Shown here in pieces: positions 32,912-41,093 of a stretch of DNA of 64,000 nt. The DNA comes from SM23-28-2 sp964512285 (GTDB taxonomy: Bacteria; Chloroflexota; Dehalococcoidia; SM23-28-2), in NCBI GenBank assembly GCA_964512285.1, contig CAZEJO010000004.1, positions 32,542-96,541 of the forward strand, given 5' to 3'. Made by a program: the position numbers and the translations under genes. How positions within the stretch are numbered: position 1 is the stretch's first letter; each line of letters starts with the position of its first letter. Under the pieces are notes generated by a model. The model was given only the letters and a program-made list of their open reading frames with translations. It made no database searches and was not told where the DNA came from.

Positions 32912-35635
32912 GTGGCTACCATCATCGTTGACGGCAACCCAATGGAGGCGCCTGAGGGGGCGCCTCTGCTGGAAGTCCTGCGCAAGGCAGGCATCTACGT
33001 CCCCAGCCTCTGCTACCTGGAGGGCTTGCCCCCCTACGGCGGCTGCCGCCTGTGCCTGGTGGAGATCGAGGGGATGCGCGGCCTCCAACTATCGTGCACC
33101 ACGCGGGTCAGCGACGGCATGATCGTGCGCACCGACACACCTGAGGTGGTGGCGGCCCGGCGAGCTGTCCTCTCTCTCATCCTGGCCAATCACTCCGACC
33201 GCTGCCTCACCTGTCATCGATTGGTCCATTGCAAGCCTGGCGACACCTGCCTACGCGACAACCTCGTCACCCACCGCTGCGTCACCTGCTCCAAGGACTA
33301 CCGCTGCGACCTCCAGATCGCCTGCTACATGGTGGGCATGACTGGCTACGAGCCCTGGCTGGACGAGGCCCGCACCTACTACCGGGCCGAGCCGCCGCCG
33401 GCCGACAGGGCTAACCCCTTCCTGGAGTTCGACCCTCAGATGTGCATCCTCTGTACCCGCTGCGTTAGGGTCTGCGACGAGATTCGCCACACCGGAGCCA
33501 TAACCCTGGCCGAGCGCGGCTGGGAGACGCATATCGCCTTCGGCGCTGGTGGCGCCGTCCATGAATCCAACTGCAACTTCTGTGGTGCCTGCATTAACGT
33601 ATGTCCTACGGCCACCCTCATGGAGAAGCCCAACAAGTGGGCGGCCAGCCAGATCGAGGGCTGGGTGCCCACCGCCTGCGCCTATTGCAGCGTTGGCTGC
33701 ACCATCAGCCTGGGCGTGAAGAGAGGGCGGGCCGTCATCGTGCGGCCGGAGCCATCCAATCCGGTCAGCGATGACCAGCTCTGCATCCGCGGCCGCTTCC
33801 ACTACGACGCCATCAGGGACGACGACCGCCTAGCCCAACCCCTGCTGCGTCAGGACGGTGATCTGGCCGCTGCTTCCTGGGACCAGGCTATGGAGTCGGC
33901 CGCATCGCGGCTGGTGGCCATCAGGGAGGAGCACGGACCGGAGGCCATCGCCTTCCTGGGCTCGCCCTTCGCCACCAACGAGGAGAACTACCTGCTCCAG
34001 AAGCTGGCCCGATCAGTCGTTGGAAGCAACAACGTCGGCTCCAGCGGCGGCGCGGTGATAGACTCGGTGGCTCAATCGCTGCGCCGCGCCTTCGCCAGCG
34101 AGATCCTGCCCGCCGATATGATCGATCTGGCCAAGGCCAAGACGATCGTGGTGGTTGCCGACGACCTGGAGTCCAGCCACAACGTGGCCTGCCTGCGAGT
34201 GAAGGACGCCGTCGTGCGCAACGGCGCTCGCCTGATAGTCGTCACGCCCCGCTGGGGCGAGCTGTGCGACTTCGCGCAGGTCTGGCTGCGGCCCAACCCC
34301 GGCCAGGAGGCCCACGTCCTGACAGCCCTGGCCCACACCCTCTTGAAGGACGAGGAGCTGGCAGCCTCTCTTGGGGAGTCGCCACCGGCGGGGCTGGAGG
34401 ATCTGGCCAAGGCCTCCCTGCCTACCCTGAGCGACGACCTGACCGATCGCGTGAGCCGGGCCGCCCTCACCCTGGCTGACGCCGCTAAGCAACCGCCAGA
34501 CGATGGGCGCACCGCTATCGTGTACGCTGTCCCCCATCTAGGGGCGCAGGCGGCAGGGACGGTGGCGGCCGCCGTGGCCAATCTGGCCATCCTCTGCTGC
34601 GGACCACAGAAGGCAGCGCGGTCGCTGTTCGTCCTGCCGCCCGAGGTCAACGGCTGGGGCCTGCAGGACATGGGCGTGACGCCCGGCCTGCTGCCCGGCT
34701 ATCGGCCCGTGGACGATGAGGGCGCGCGCCAGGCGGTGGAGAACGCCTGGGGAGTCAGCCCACCATCAGCGGTGGGCCTGGGCTTCCAGGAAGCCCTGGC
34801 TGCCATCCATAAGGGAAGCATCAAGGCGATGGTCGTGCTGGCTGACAACCCCCTGTTCGTCGCGCCCGACAAGGCCTGGGTGAAGACCTGCCTCTCCTCG
34901 CTGGACTTCCTGCTGGTCATCGATAGCGTGCTGTCGGACACGGCCCGCCTGGCGCAGGTGGTGCTGCCCGACGTGGGCGTCTTCGGCAAAGACGGAACCT
35001 ACACCAGCGCCGACCGTCGCATCCTCCGTCTGCGCGACGCCGTCGCCCCTATCGACGAGGCACGCTCTGCCTGGCGAGTCCTGGCCGAGCTCGGCGCTGC
35101 GTTGGCCCAAAGCCTGGGCCTCGACGCCAGTGCCTGGGAGTACGACAGCCCGGCTCAGGTCATGGACGAGATTGCCAGCCTGGTGCCTCTCTACGGCCAG
35201 GCTCGCTACAGCGAGCTGGAATCGGGGGCTCAGCAGGACTTCGCGGGCCTTCAGTCTCAGGCCGCTGTCCTCCAACCCCTTGTGCTGGAACCGACGGCAG
35301 ATGGTCAGGGCTTGGTACTCGCCAGCAGCCGCACCCTCTACACTAGCTGGGAGGGCGCTGCCATCCATTCGCCCGAGGCCGATAAGCTGCATCGGGAGGA
35401 GTTCGTCGAGATGAACGCCGCCGACGCCGCCACCTTGGGCGTCGAGGATGGCCAGGAGGTCGTCCTGGCTAACGAGCGCGGCGAGCTAACCATCCGCGCC
35501 AAGATCAGCGACAGCGTCCTGCCGGGAAGCGTTTTCGTCCCTTTGTACTACGACGGCGGCGCGGTCACTGCCCTGTTCGGCCGTGAGGACGATGCTCTAG
35601 CTCGCGTCAAGATAGCCGTCAGGGCCAGGGCGTAG
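32912..35635 (+). CDS. nuoG: NuoG-type molybdopterin-fold NADH-quinone oxidoreductase subunit
   Basis: 907 residues, GTG start after GAGGACGAGA. The N terminus holds a [2Fe-2S] domain (Cys34, Cys45, Cys48, Cys62) and a His-Cys3-like region (His94, Cys98, Cys101, Cys107). An additional Cys-rich stretch follows (C-V-T-C at 123-126, Cys132, Cys138). Next come two [4Fe-4S] motifs (C-I-L-C-T-R-C-V-R-V-C; C-N-F-C-G-A-C) and the molybdopterin-fold [4Fe-4S] C-A-Y-C-S-V-G-C. The position of the Cys/Sec active site of formate dehydrogenases has no cysteine (G-S-S-G-G-A), so it is electron-transferring NuoG and not a formate dehydrogenase. No nuoE or nuoF follows. Confidence 0.87.
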   Translation: MATIIVDGNPMEAPEGAPLLEVLRKAGIYVPSLCYLEGLPPYGGCRLCLVEIEGMRGLQLSCTTRVSDGMIVRTDTPEVVAARRAVLSLILANHSDRCLTCHRLVHCKPGDTCLRDNLVTHRCVTCSKDYRCDLQIACYMVGMTGYEPWLDEARTYYRAEPPPADRANPFLEFDPQMCILCTRCVRVCDEIRHTGAITLAERGWETHIAFGAGGAVHESNCNFCGACINVCPTATLMEKPNKWAASQIEGWVPTACAYCSVGCTISLGVKRGRAVIVRPEPSNPVSDDQLCIRGRFHYDAIRDDDRLAQPLLRQDGDLAAASWDQAMESAASRLVAIREEHGPEAIAFLGSPFATNEENYLLQKLARSVVGSNNVGSSGGAVIDSVAQSLRRAFASEILPADMIDLAKAKTIVVVADDLESSHNVACLRVKDAVVRNGARLIVVTPRWGELCDFAQVWLRPNPGQEAHVLTALAHTLLKDEELAASLGESPPAGLEDLAKASLPTLSDDLTDRVSRAALTLADAAKQPPDDGRTAIVYAVPHLGAQAAGTVAAAVANLAILCCGPQKAARSLFVLPPEVNGWGLQDMGVTPGLLPGYRPVDDEGARQAVENAWGVSPPSAVGLGFQEALAAIHKGSIKAMVVLADNPLFVAPDKAWVKTCLSSLDFLLVIDSVLSDTARLAQVVLPDVGVFGKDGTYTSADRRILRLRDAVAPIDEARSAWRVLAELGAALAQSLGLDASAWEYDSPAQVMDEIASLVPLYGQARYSELESGAQQDFAGLQSQAAVLQPLVLEPTADGQGLVLASSRTLYTSWEGAAIHSPEADKLHREEFVEMNAADAATLGVEDGQEVVLANERGELTIRAKISDSVLPGSVFVPLYYDGGAVTALFGREDDALARVKIAVRARA

Positions 35636-35714
35636 GTTTCTCTCGTCCCCGAACGTACCCTTATCGCCGTCCTTTATGCTAGACTTTGATCTAGAGAGGC
35701 CCTCGGATGGGTGG

Positions 35715-35987
35715 ATGATGGCCAAGAAGAAAGGTCTCCAGGGGATGGTGAAGATTGGGGTCGCCCGTGACCAGGTGGAGGCAGCCATCTGGCGCGATGC
35801 CCTGCGGCAGGAGGGCATCAGCGCCTTCATCAAGAACATAGACCCTCTGACCGCCGTTCCCTACGTCGAGTCCTCCACTCCTTACAGCTTTGAGGTGTTC
35901 GTCCTGGCCTCGGACGAGCGGCGGGCTCGCTGGATCCTCGGTCTGCCACTCCAGCCAGACGAGTCTGGCGGCACCCGCTCATCCTGA
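35715..35987 (+). CDS. Small DUF2007-like putative signal-transducing protein
   Basis: About 90 residues from ATG 35715 or 35718; the earlier ATG 35676 lacks a ribosome site. It has the DUF2007-like pattern V-A-R-D-Q-V-E-A-A-I-W-R-D-A-L-R-Q-E-G-I, then S-F-E-V-F-V and E-R-R-A-R-W-I-L near the end. The last codons and the stop lie in a family A repeat copy, so the repeat has replaced or extended the native C terminus. Function unknown. Confidence 0.65.
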   Translation: MMAKKKGLQGMVKIGVARDQVEAAIWRDALRQEGISAFIKNIDPLTAVPYVESSTPYSFEVFVLASDERRARWILGLPLQPDESGGTRSS

Positions 35988-36068
35988 GCTTGTCGAAGGA
36001 GGAGCGGGGCTCATGGTTCGACAGGCTCACCATGAGCGGCCCAAGGGCTCACTATGAGCGGGGCAAGG
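35976..36068. repeat. Dispersed palindromic repeat, family A copy 2 (partial)
   Basis: It contains CATCCTGAGCTTGTCGAAGG and CATGGTTCGACAGGCTCACC, the two arms of copies 1 and 3, then a short tandem of CTCAC-ATGAGCGG. It lacks the outer TATTTCAACAGC arms. The upstream gene's stop codon lies inside it. Confidence 0.8.
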
Positions 36069-36091
36069 GGTGTCGGAACCAGCCCCCACCC

Positions 36092-36772
36092 TCAGCCCAG
36101 TAGCGCGTCCAGAACCGCCTGCCAGGACGAGAAATCGGGGAAGACGAGCCCGGCGCCGGCGGCCGTCAACTCGTCGACGCTGAAGAAACCGGTGGCTACG
36201 GCCACCGAGCGCGCTCCGTTGGCCTCAGCGGCGGCGATGTCCAGGGGCGTATCGCCGATAACGTAGATCTCGCGGGGATCAGGCCCGCCGCTCGCCTCGG
36301 TCAGCCGCTTGATGGCAATTGCCACAAGCTCCGCTCGATCCTCGGAGTCGTCAGCGAAGCCGCCTGCCAGGAAGAAATCGTACAGTCCGAAAGGATCCAG
36401 CTTCAGGCGAGTGGCCTCGCTGAAGTTGCCCGTGGCCAGCCCTAGAGATGCCCCGGGAGTCGCCTGGAGGCCCGCCAGCAGCTCGTGCACGCCGGGGAGC
36501 GCATGCGCCTCGACTTCGGCGAGTGTCCTCGGCAGCATGCTGAAGTACGTCTCCTGAAAGCGAGCGAGAAGAGCGGGGAACTCGCCATCGAGGCCGTGGG
36601 CGCCGACGGCCTCGCGGAAGATGGCCGTATCGGTGCGGCCGGCGAATCCGATGCCAGCGAAGCCCTGGTCGATGCCGAAGAGCTGGGCGAAGGCCAGGTT
36701 CATCGCCTGACCGCCAGCACCGCGGCTATCTACCAGGGTCTTATCAACGTCGAAGAGGAAGAGCTTAGCCAA
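36092..36772 (-). CDS. HAD-family hydrolase (phosphoglycolate-phosphatase-like)
   Basis: 226 residues. Motif I is D-V-D-K-T-L-V-D-S at residues 7-15 (D-x-D, with Lys in place of the usual Gly). Motif II is the T-G-N-F-S region near 113, and motif IV is I-G-D-T-P-L-D near 180. An alpha-helical cap lies between. Probable small-molecule phosphatase. The start is 21 bases after the stop of the degV-like gene on the same strand. Confidence 0.85.
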   Translation of the reverse strand: MAKLFLFDVDKTLVDSRGAGGQAMNLAFAQLFGIDQGFAGIGFAGRTDTAIFREAVGAHGLDGEFPALLARFQETYFSMLPRTLAEVEAHALPGVHELLAGLQATPGASLGLATGNFSEATRLKLDPFGLYDFFLAGGFADDSEDRAELVAIAIKRLTEASGGPDPREIYVIGDTPLDIAAAEANGARSVAVATGFFSVDELTAAGAGLVFPDFSSWQAVLDALLG

Positions 36773-36793
36773 TGTTGCAGCGCCCGCAGCTCG

Positions 36794-37687
36794 TTAGGAA
36801 GGCTCGGGCTCGGGCTCGGACTCCTGCTCCCAGATGACGCCCACCATCCGCTTACCCATATGAACCAGCAAGGCGGACCCTATCCTCGTCTCCATGATTT
36901 GCTCCGGGTTGAGGCCCAGCCTTTGGGAGAGCTTGCGTACAAGCATCTCTCTGAGCTCAGGGGCTATCCCCTCCACCACCGAGACTATGCCCGACTTGTA
37001 GGTCCGGTGCACCTCGTCAACCATGCGATCCACGGCCTTCTCCATGCGCCCCCGCACCCTGCTGTAGAGAGCCAGGGCTCCGTCCCTGGTAGTGATGATC
37101 GGTTTGATCTGCAGGGCACTGCCGAGCATATGCTGGAAGGGACGAACCCGGCCACTCTTCAGCAGGTACTTGGTCGTTTCCAAGGCCGCCAACAGGCGCA
37201 CCCGCCCCCTCATCTCCTCCACCAGGCGCTTGGCCTCCTGCAGGGGATGTCCGAGGTCGCGCATGCGGGCCGCTTCCAGGACAAGCACGCCCTCCCCCAT
37301 CGAACCACTGAGGGAGTCCACCACCTCGATCTCTGAGTCAGGGTACTCCTCCCCCACCATTTCCGCCGCTTGGACGGCAGAATCGTAAGTATTACTCACC
37401 TTGCGGGAGATGGTGATAGTGAGAATGCGCGATAGGCCTCGCTTCACATGAGACATGAATGCCTCCGCGAAGCGAGAAGGAGCGGGTGCCGCCGTGGTGG
37501 GATATCCTTTACCCTTCTCGTACTGATCCAGCAGCTCGGTGAACTCCTCCAGGGTCATCACACCATCGTCGAGGCTGCTGTCCGTGCCGAAGTTGATGGT
37601 GAAGGGTACCACCGTAAGGCGCAGCTTTTTGGTAATGTCCGGCGGCAGGTCGTGGGTAGTGTCGCAAACGATGGCAAAGGGATCCAC
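36794..37687 (-). CDS. DegV-family fatty-acid-binding protein
   Basis: 297 residues from GTG 37687 with GGAGGGA upstream; the extra N-terminal 15 residues of the longer frame are rejected. The DegV motifs are I-V-C-D-T-T-H-D-L-P near the start, Y-P-T-T-A-A-P-A-P-S near 77, and E-V-V-D-S-L-S-G-S-M-G near 127. The fold binds a fatty acid and can act with a fatty-acid kinase (FakA), which is not in the window. First gene of a pair with the HAD hydrolase. Confidence 0.9.
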   Translation of the reverse strand: MDPFAIVCDTTHDLPPDITKKLRLTVVPFTINFGTDSSLDDGVMTLEEFTELLDQYEKGKGYPTTAAPAPSRFAEAFMSHVKRGLSRILTITISRKVSNTYDSAVQAAEMVGEEYPDSEIEVVDSLSGSMGEGVLVLEAARMRDLGHPLQEAKRLVEEMRGRVRLLAALETTKYLLKSGRVRPFQHMLGSALQIKPIITTRDGALALYSRVRGRMEKAVDRMVDEVHRTYKSGIVSVVEGIAPELREMLVRKLSQRLGLNPEQIMETRIGSALLVHMGKRMVGVIWEQESEPEPEPS

Positions 37688-37769
37688 GCTTATCGCTCCC
37701 TCCTTCCTTCGTTCCTGCCTGCATTTTACCAACTACCAGCCCCAGCCCGCTAGCCCTGCAGGCCCCCGA

Positions 37770-37800
37770 TTGACAGAGCGGCCCGCTACTGGAGTATCAT
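37770..37800 (+). promoter_or_regulatory. Promoter of the 2-hydroxyacid dehydrogenase gene
   Basis: TTGACA (37770-37775) and TATCAT (37795-37800) are 19 bases apart, slightly long; GAGTAT with 16 bases is an alternative. The GTG start follows 18 bases later. Confidence 0.45.
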
Positions 37801-37818
37801 GCTTGGCAAGAGGTGACT

Positions 37819-38829
37819 GTGGCAGAGGCGAAATCGCTCAAGGTCTACGTCACGCGGGAACTTCCCAGCGCCGCCCTCGACCTGCTGGCAGAAGCGGTCG
37901 CCGTGAGGGTTTGGCCCGACGAGTTGCCCGCGCCGCCGGAGGTTCTCTTGGCGGAGGCGGCAGATGCTGATGCCCTCCTCACCCTTCTGACCGACCGCAT
38001 CGATGGCGCGATCATGGCGGCGGCGCCGCGACTGCGGGTCATCAGCAACATGGCCGTGGGCTACGACAACATCGATGTCGAGGAGGCCAGTCGGCGGGGG
38101 ATCCTGGTGACCAACACGCCTGGCATCCTGACCGAGACCACGGCCGACTTCGCCTTTGCCCTCCTTCTCGCCGCCGCCCGCCGCGTGGTAGAGGCCGACC
38201 GCTACACTCGCCAGGGCCGCTGGAAGACCTGGGGACCGCAGGTCCTCCTGGGGCAAGACGTCTACGAATCCACCCTGGGGGTGGTGGGCCTGGGTGGCGT
38301 CGGGCTGGGGGTGGCCAAGAGGGGACGCGGCTTCGGCATGCGTGTCCTCTACTGCGAGACGGCCCGCAAGCCCAAAGAGGAGCGTCGCTACGGGCTGGTC
38401 TATGTGGAGATGGACCAGCTTCTGGCCGAGTCCGACTTCATTAGCCTGCACACGCCCCTCACTACTGAGACTCACCACCTTATCGGCGAGCGGGAGCTGG
38501 CGCTTCTGAAGCCCACAGCCGTTCTCGTCAACACCGCCCGAGGGGCGATAGTGGATCAGCGGACCCTGTGGCGCTTTCTTAAGGAGAGACGTATCGCCGC
38601 CGCCGCCATCGACGTCAGCGAGCAGGAACCCATCGCCCCCGACGACCCCCTTCTGGGGCTGGACAACATCATCATCACACCCCACATTGCCAGCGCCAGC
38701 GTCGCCACTCGTCTGGGAATGGCCAGGATGGCCGTGGACAATCTGCTCACGGCCCTGCGAGGCCAGGTGCCGCCCCAGTGCGTCAACCGGGAGGCTGTGC
38801 GCCGCTGGCGCCGAGCCCTGCCCAGATGA
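37819..38829 (+). CDS. D-isomer 2-hydroxyacid dehydrogenase (glyoxylate/hydroxypyruvate reductase type)
   Basis: 336 residues from GTG 37819, with AAGAGGT upstream; GTG 37813 would add two residues. The NAD(P) motif is G-L-G-G-V-G near residue 156. The catalytic triad is Arg in N-T-A-R-G-A, Glu in S-E-Q-E-P and His in P-H-I-A-S-A. The family reduces glyoxylate, hydroxypyruvate or other 2-ketoacids. G-Y-D-N-I-D near 76 supports the glyoxylate-reductase subgroup. Single gene with its own promoter. Confidence 0.9.
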   Translation: MAEAKSLKVYVTRELPSAALDLLAEAVAVRVWPDELPAPPEVLLAEAADADALLTLLTDRIDGAIMAAAPRLRVISNMAVGYDNIDVEEASRRGILVTNTPGILTETTADFAFALLLAAARRVVEADRYTRQGRWKTWGPQVLLGQDVYESTLGVVGLGGVGLGVAKRGRGFGMRVLYCETARKPKEERRYGLVYVEMDQLLAESDFISLHTPLTTETHHLIGERELALLKPTAVLVNTARGAIVDQRTLWRFLKERRIAAAAIDVSEQEPIAPDDPLLGLDNIIITPHIASASVATRLGMARMAVDNLLTALRGQVPPQCVNREAVRRWRRALPR

Positions 38830-38846
38830 AGCATGAGCGTTGCAGC

Positions 38847-38875
38847 TTGACAGGGCCCAGGGGTAGTGGTATCGT
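38847..38875 (+). promoter_or_regulatory. Promoter of the phosphoribosyltransferase gene
   Basis: TTGACA and TATCGT separated by 17 bases; about 80 bases of leader before the ATG at 38961. Confidence 0.5.
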
Positions 38876-38960
38876 TTGGCCACTCCTGAGGCCTCTGCTC
38901 GCGCGGGCTGCCTCTTCTGCGACGAGGGGCCCTCTTTAGTTGGAGCAGAGGCGAGGCGAT

Positions 38961-39614
38961 ATGGGCCGTTCTGCTCGCGCTGCCGGTAATCTGTGGTTGG
39001 CCAGAACCTTATGGGATCTGGGAGCTATCCAGTTCGGCGACTTCACCCTGGGAAGGACAACCCTCCATTCCCCCATCTACATCAACGTGCGCCTGCTGAT
39101 CAGCAAGCCCAGAGCCCTGAGGCGGGCGACTCGCTTGATGTATGAGGAGGTGCGTACTCTCCAGAGGATGCTCCACCCCCGTGGCGCCCCCTTCGATCGG
39201 GTCGCGGGTATCCCCTTCGGTGGGTTGCACCTGGCCACCGTCTTCTCCCTCATTGCCAACGTGCCCATGGTCTACGTTCACCCCTCCAAGGACCGCGATA
39301 CCACCACTCCTTTCCTGGAGGGCGCGTACGAACGGGGCGAGACGGTCCTCCTCATCGACGACCTCGTTACCGGTGGTGGCAATATCATCGAGACGGCTGC
39401 CTTCCTGGGGATGGCTGGCCTCAAGGTGAAGGACATAGTGGTACTGCTGGATCGCCACGAAGGAGCCAAGGACCGCCTGAAGGCCCACGGCTACAACCTG
39501 ATATCCATCCTCGGCCTGGAGCCGATGCTCAACTACCTGATGGCTAGCGGCAAGATCGAGGAAGACTGGTATCGCAAGAGCGTCGACTACATCTTGTCCC
39601 GCCGCCCCGCCTGA
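38961..39614 (+). CDS. Orotate phosphoribosyltransferase-like protein
   Basis: 217 residues from ATG 38961, preceded by GAGGCGAGGCG; TTG 38940 is an alternative. The PRPP-binding motif is V-L-L-I-D-D-L-V-T-G-G-G near residue 135, and S-P-I-Y-I-N-V-R plus the F-G-G-L-H segment match the OPRT family. It would transfer a phosphoribosyl group to orotate or a related base. No other pyr genes are nearby, so exact specificity is an inference. Confidence 0.82.
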   Translation: MGRSARAAGNLWLARTLWDLGAIQFGDFTLGRTTLHSPIYINVRLLISKPRALRRATRLMYEEVRTLQRMLHPRGAPFDRVAGIPFGGLHLATVFSLIANVPMVYVHPSKDRDTTTPFLEGAYERGETVLLIDDLVTGGGNIIETAAFLGMAGLKVKDIVVLLDRHEGAKDRLKAHGYNLISILGLEPMLNYLMASGKIEEDWYRKSVDYILSRRPA

Positions 39615-39697
39615 TTGGCAGCCGTCGAATCGTTGCAGCACCAGGGGGAGCATACGTCTTCCGAGGGATCGCGGAATTCGAGGGGGTGGATCTGGCT

Positions 39698-39726
39698 TTG
39701 ACCTAGCCTATCTGAGGTGCTAGACT
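39698..39726 (+). promoter_or_regulatory. Promoter of the 39775 lipoprotein gene
   Basis: TTGACC and TAGACT separated by 17 bases, about 50 bases before the ATG. Confidence 0.55.
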
Positions 39727-39774
39727 TCGCGAGATGTAGGCCTGCCTGTCGGCAGGAAAGAAGGAGTCGAAGAT

Positions 39775-40653
39775 ATGCGAATCTTGACCCTTGTCATAGC
39801 CACTATTCTGGTAATTGTTAGCCTGGCAGCCTGCGGGGGAGACGGAGAGGAAGAAGGTGCACCAGCGGCTACCGCAACAACTCCTACTGCCACTGAGGAG
39901 GGCACACCCGCCGCCGCTGAGGACGGCACACCCGCCGCCGCGGCAACTCCTACCGTCACTGAGGGGGAAACACCCGCCGCTGCGGCCACCCCGGCGGAGG
40001 GAGCTGTGTCAACCGGTTCTCTCACCGGCCTGGACAGCTACCGTTACAGTATGAAGATGGAACTGGAGGGATTGGAAAGCCTCCTCGCCGACGAAATGTC
40101 CGCCATACAAGGTCAAGACCCTACCGCCATGACTGAGGGTCTGAAGCTGGAGATTGAGGGGGCGTTCGTTGCGCCGGACCAGGCTGAGAGTCGTATGCAG
40201 ATTAGTGGCGTCGACGACGAACTGGTGCTGGTTGTCATTGGCGACCAGCAATGGGTGCAACTGGGCGACATGGCCATCGGCCCCATGGAAACCACAGGTG
40301 ACGTCTCCGAGTTGGACTTTGCTCTCATGATGTGGGAAGAGTTCTCGGAAGGGGCTGGCGGACTGACCTGCGCCAACGAGAAGAAAGAGACGGTGAACGA
40401 CGTCTCCACCAACTACTGCGGTATCGACAAGGCCACCTATGAGCAGCTCTCCTCTCTGTTTGGCGGCACTGAGGAGATGGGCGACATAGAGGAGATGAGT
40501 CTCGAGATGTGGCTGGCGGAGGACGGTGGCTGGCCCGTGCGCCTGCGGGTTCATGTCGCAGGGACCGATGAGACCGGCCAGGAGTTCGACGCCAAACTGG
40601 AGATGGACGTTACCGACGCCAACGAGGACATCGAGATCAAGCCGCCCAGCTAG
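39775..40653 (+). CDS. Lipoprotein with low-complexity linker, LolA/LppX-like
   Basis: 292 residues. A signal peptide with lipobox L-A-A-C (about residue 18) is followed by a tandem T-P-A-A-A-E-x-G-T-P-A-A linker of about 55 residues. The mature part S-Y-R-Y-S-M-K-M-E-L-E-G... to a C-terminal V-T-D-A-N-E-D-I-E-I is a curved-sheet pattern seen in LppX/LprG or LolA-like carriers. Two cysteines (C-A-N-E; Y-C-G-I) could form a disulfide. Probably a surface lipoprotein; ligand unknown. Confidence 0.75.
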   Translation: MRILTLVIATILVIVSLAACGGDGEEEGAPAATATTPTATEEGTPAAAEDGTPAAAATPTVTEGETPAAAATPAEGAVSTGSLTGLDSYRYSMKMELEGLESLLADEMSAIQGQDPTAMTEGLKLEIEGAFVAPDQAESRMQISGVDDELVLVVIGDQQWVQLGDMAIGPMETTGDVSELDFALMMWEEFSEGAGGLTCANEKKETVNDVSTNYCGIDKATYEQLSSLFGGTEEMGDIEEMSLEMWLAEDGGWPVRLRVHVAGTDETGQEFDAKLEMDVTDANEDIEIKPPS

Positions 40654-40672
40654 CGGTAGCCGCTGGGAACGC

Positions 40673-40888
40673 TCAGAGGAGGCGGCGGATTGGCTTGCGG
40701 CCGGGGCGGGGGTCGTAGTTGGCCTTGAACATCTCCAGCTTATCTCGCTCTATGAGGTACTTGCCAGCGAACAGGAGAGCAGGAACCTTCTTCTGCTTGA
40801 TCAGTCGCCGCAGACTCTGGGGGTGGATGCTCAGGATTCGCGCTGCTTCCACTAGATCCAGGTAGTTATCGAACGGGGTGTCGACCAT
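40673..40888 (-). CDS. Excisionase/MerR-like helix-turn-helix protein
   Basis: 71 residues with L-V-E-A-A-R-I-L-S-I-H-P-Q-S-L-R-R-L-I, a winged HTH of the excisionase (HTH_17) type, followed by K-V-P-A-L-L-F-A-G-K-Y-L-I wing residues. A CATGC-N6-GCATG inverted repeat 22 bases upstream of the start could be its operator. No integrase is adjacent; it may be a free regulator. Convergent with the lipoprotein gene. Confidence 0.8.
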   Translation of the reverse strand: MVDTPFDNYLDLVEAARILSIHPQSLRRLIKQKKVPALLFAGKYLIERDKLEMFKANYDPRPGRKPIRRLL

Positions 40889-40909
40889 TCCCCTCCCCTA
40901 GTCTACTAA

Positions 40910-40925
40910 CATGCTAACACGCATG
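40910..40925. promoter_or_regulatory. Inverted repeat upstream of the HTH gene
   Basis: CATGC and GCATG are separated by six bases (TAACAC). It lies just before the HTH start codon (40888), with an AT-rich stretch containing TTGACA on the minus strand a short way beyond. Confidence 0.4.
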
Positions 40926-41093
40926 AATGATTTTACCACATTTGTCAAGCCTGGTGATTCACGCAGGTCACCATCTTGACGTCTCCCTGACCGGCAAGAG
41001 CTGGCACCTCTCGTTACCAATCCGATAGCTGGTATGTTATCCTGGCCGTAGCATCCCTGTCTGTCGGAGACAGGTGGAGGGAGGGGGCGGAAG

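Noticed and set aside
32912..35635. Formate dehydrogenase alpha subunit
   Set aside because: The active-site Cys/Sec position is not a cysteine, and the gene follows nuoB and nuoI, so NuoG is the better name.
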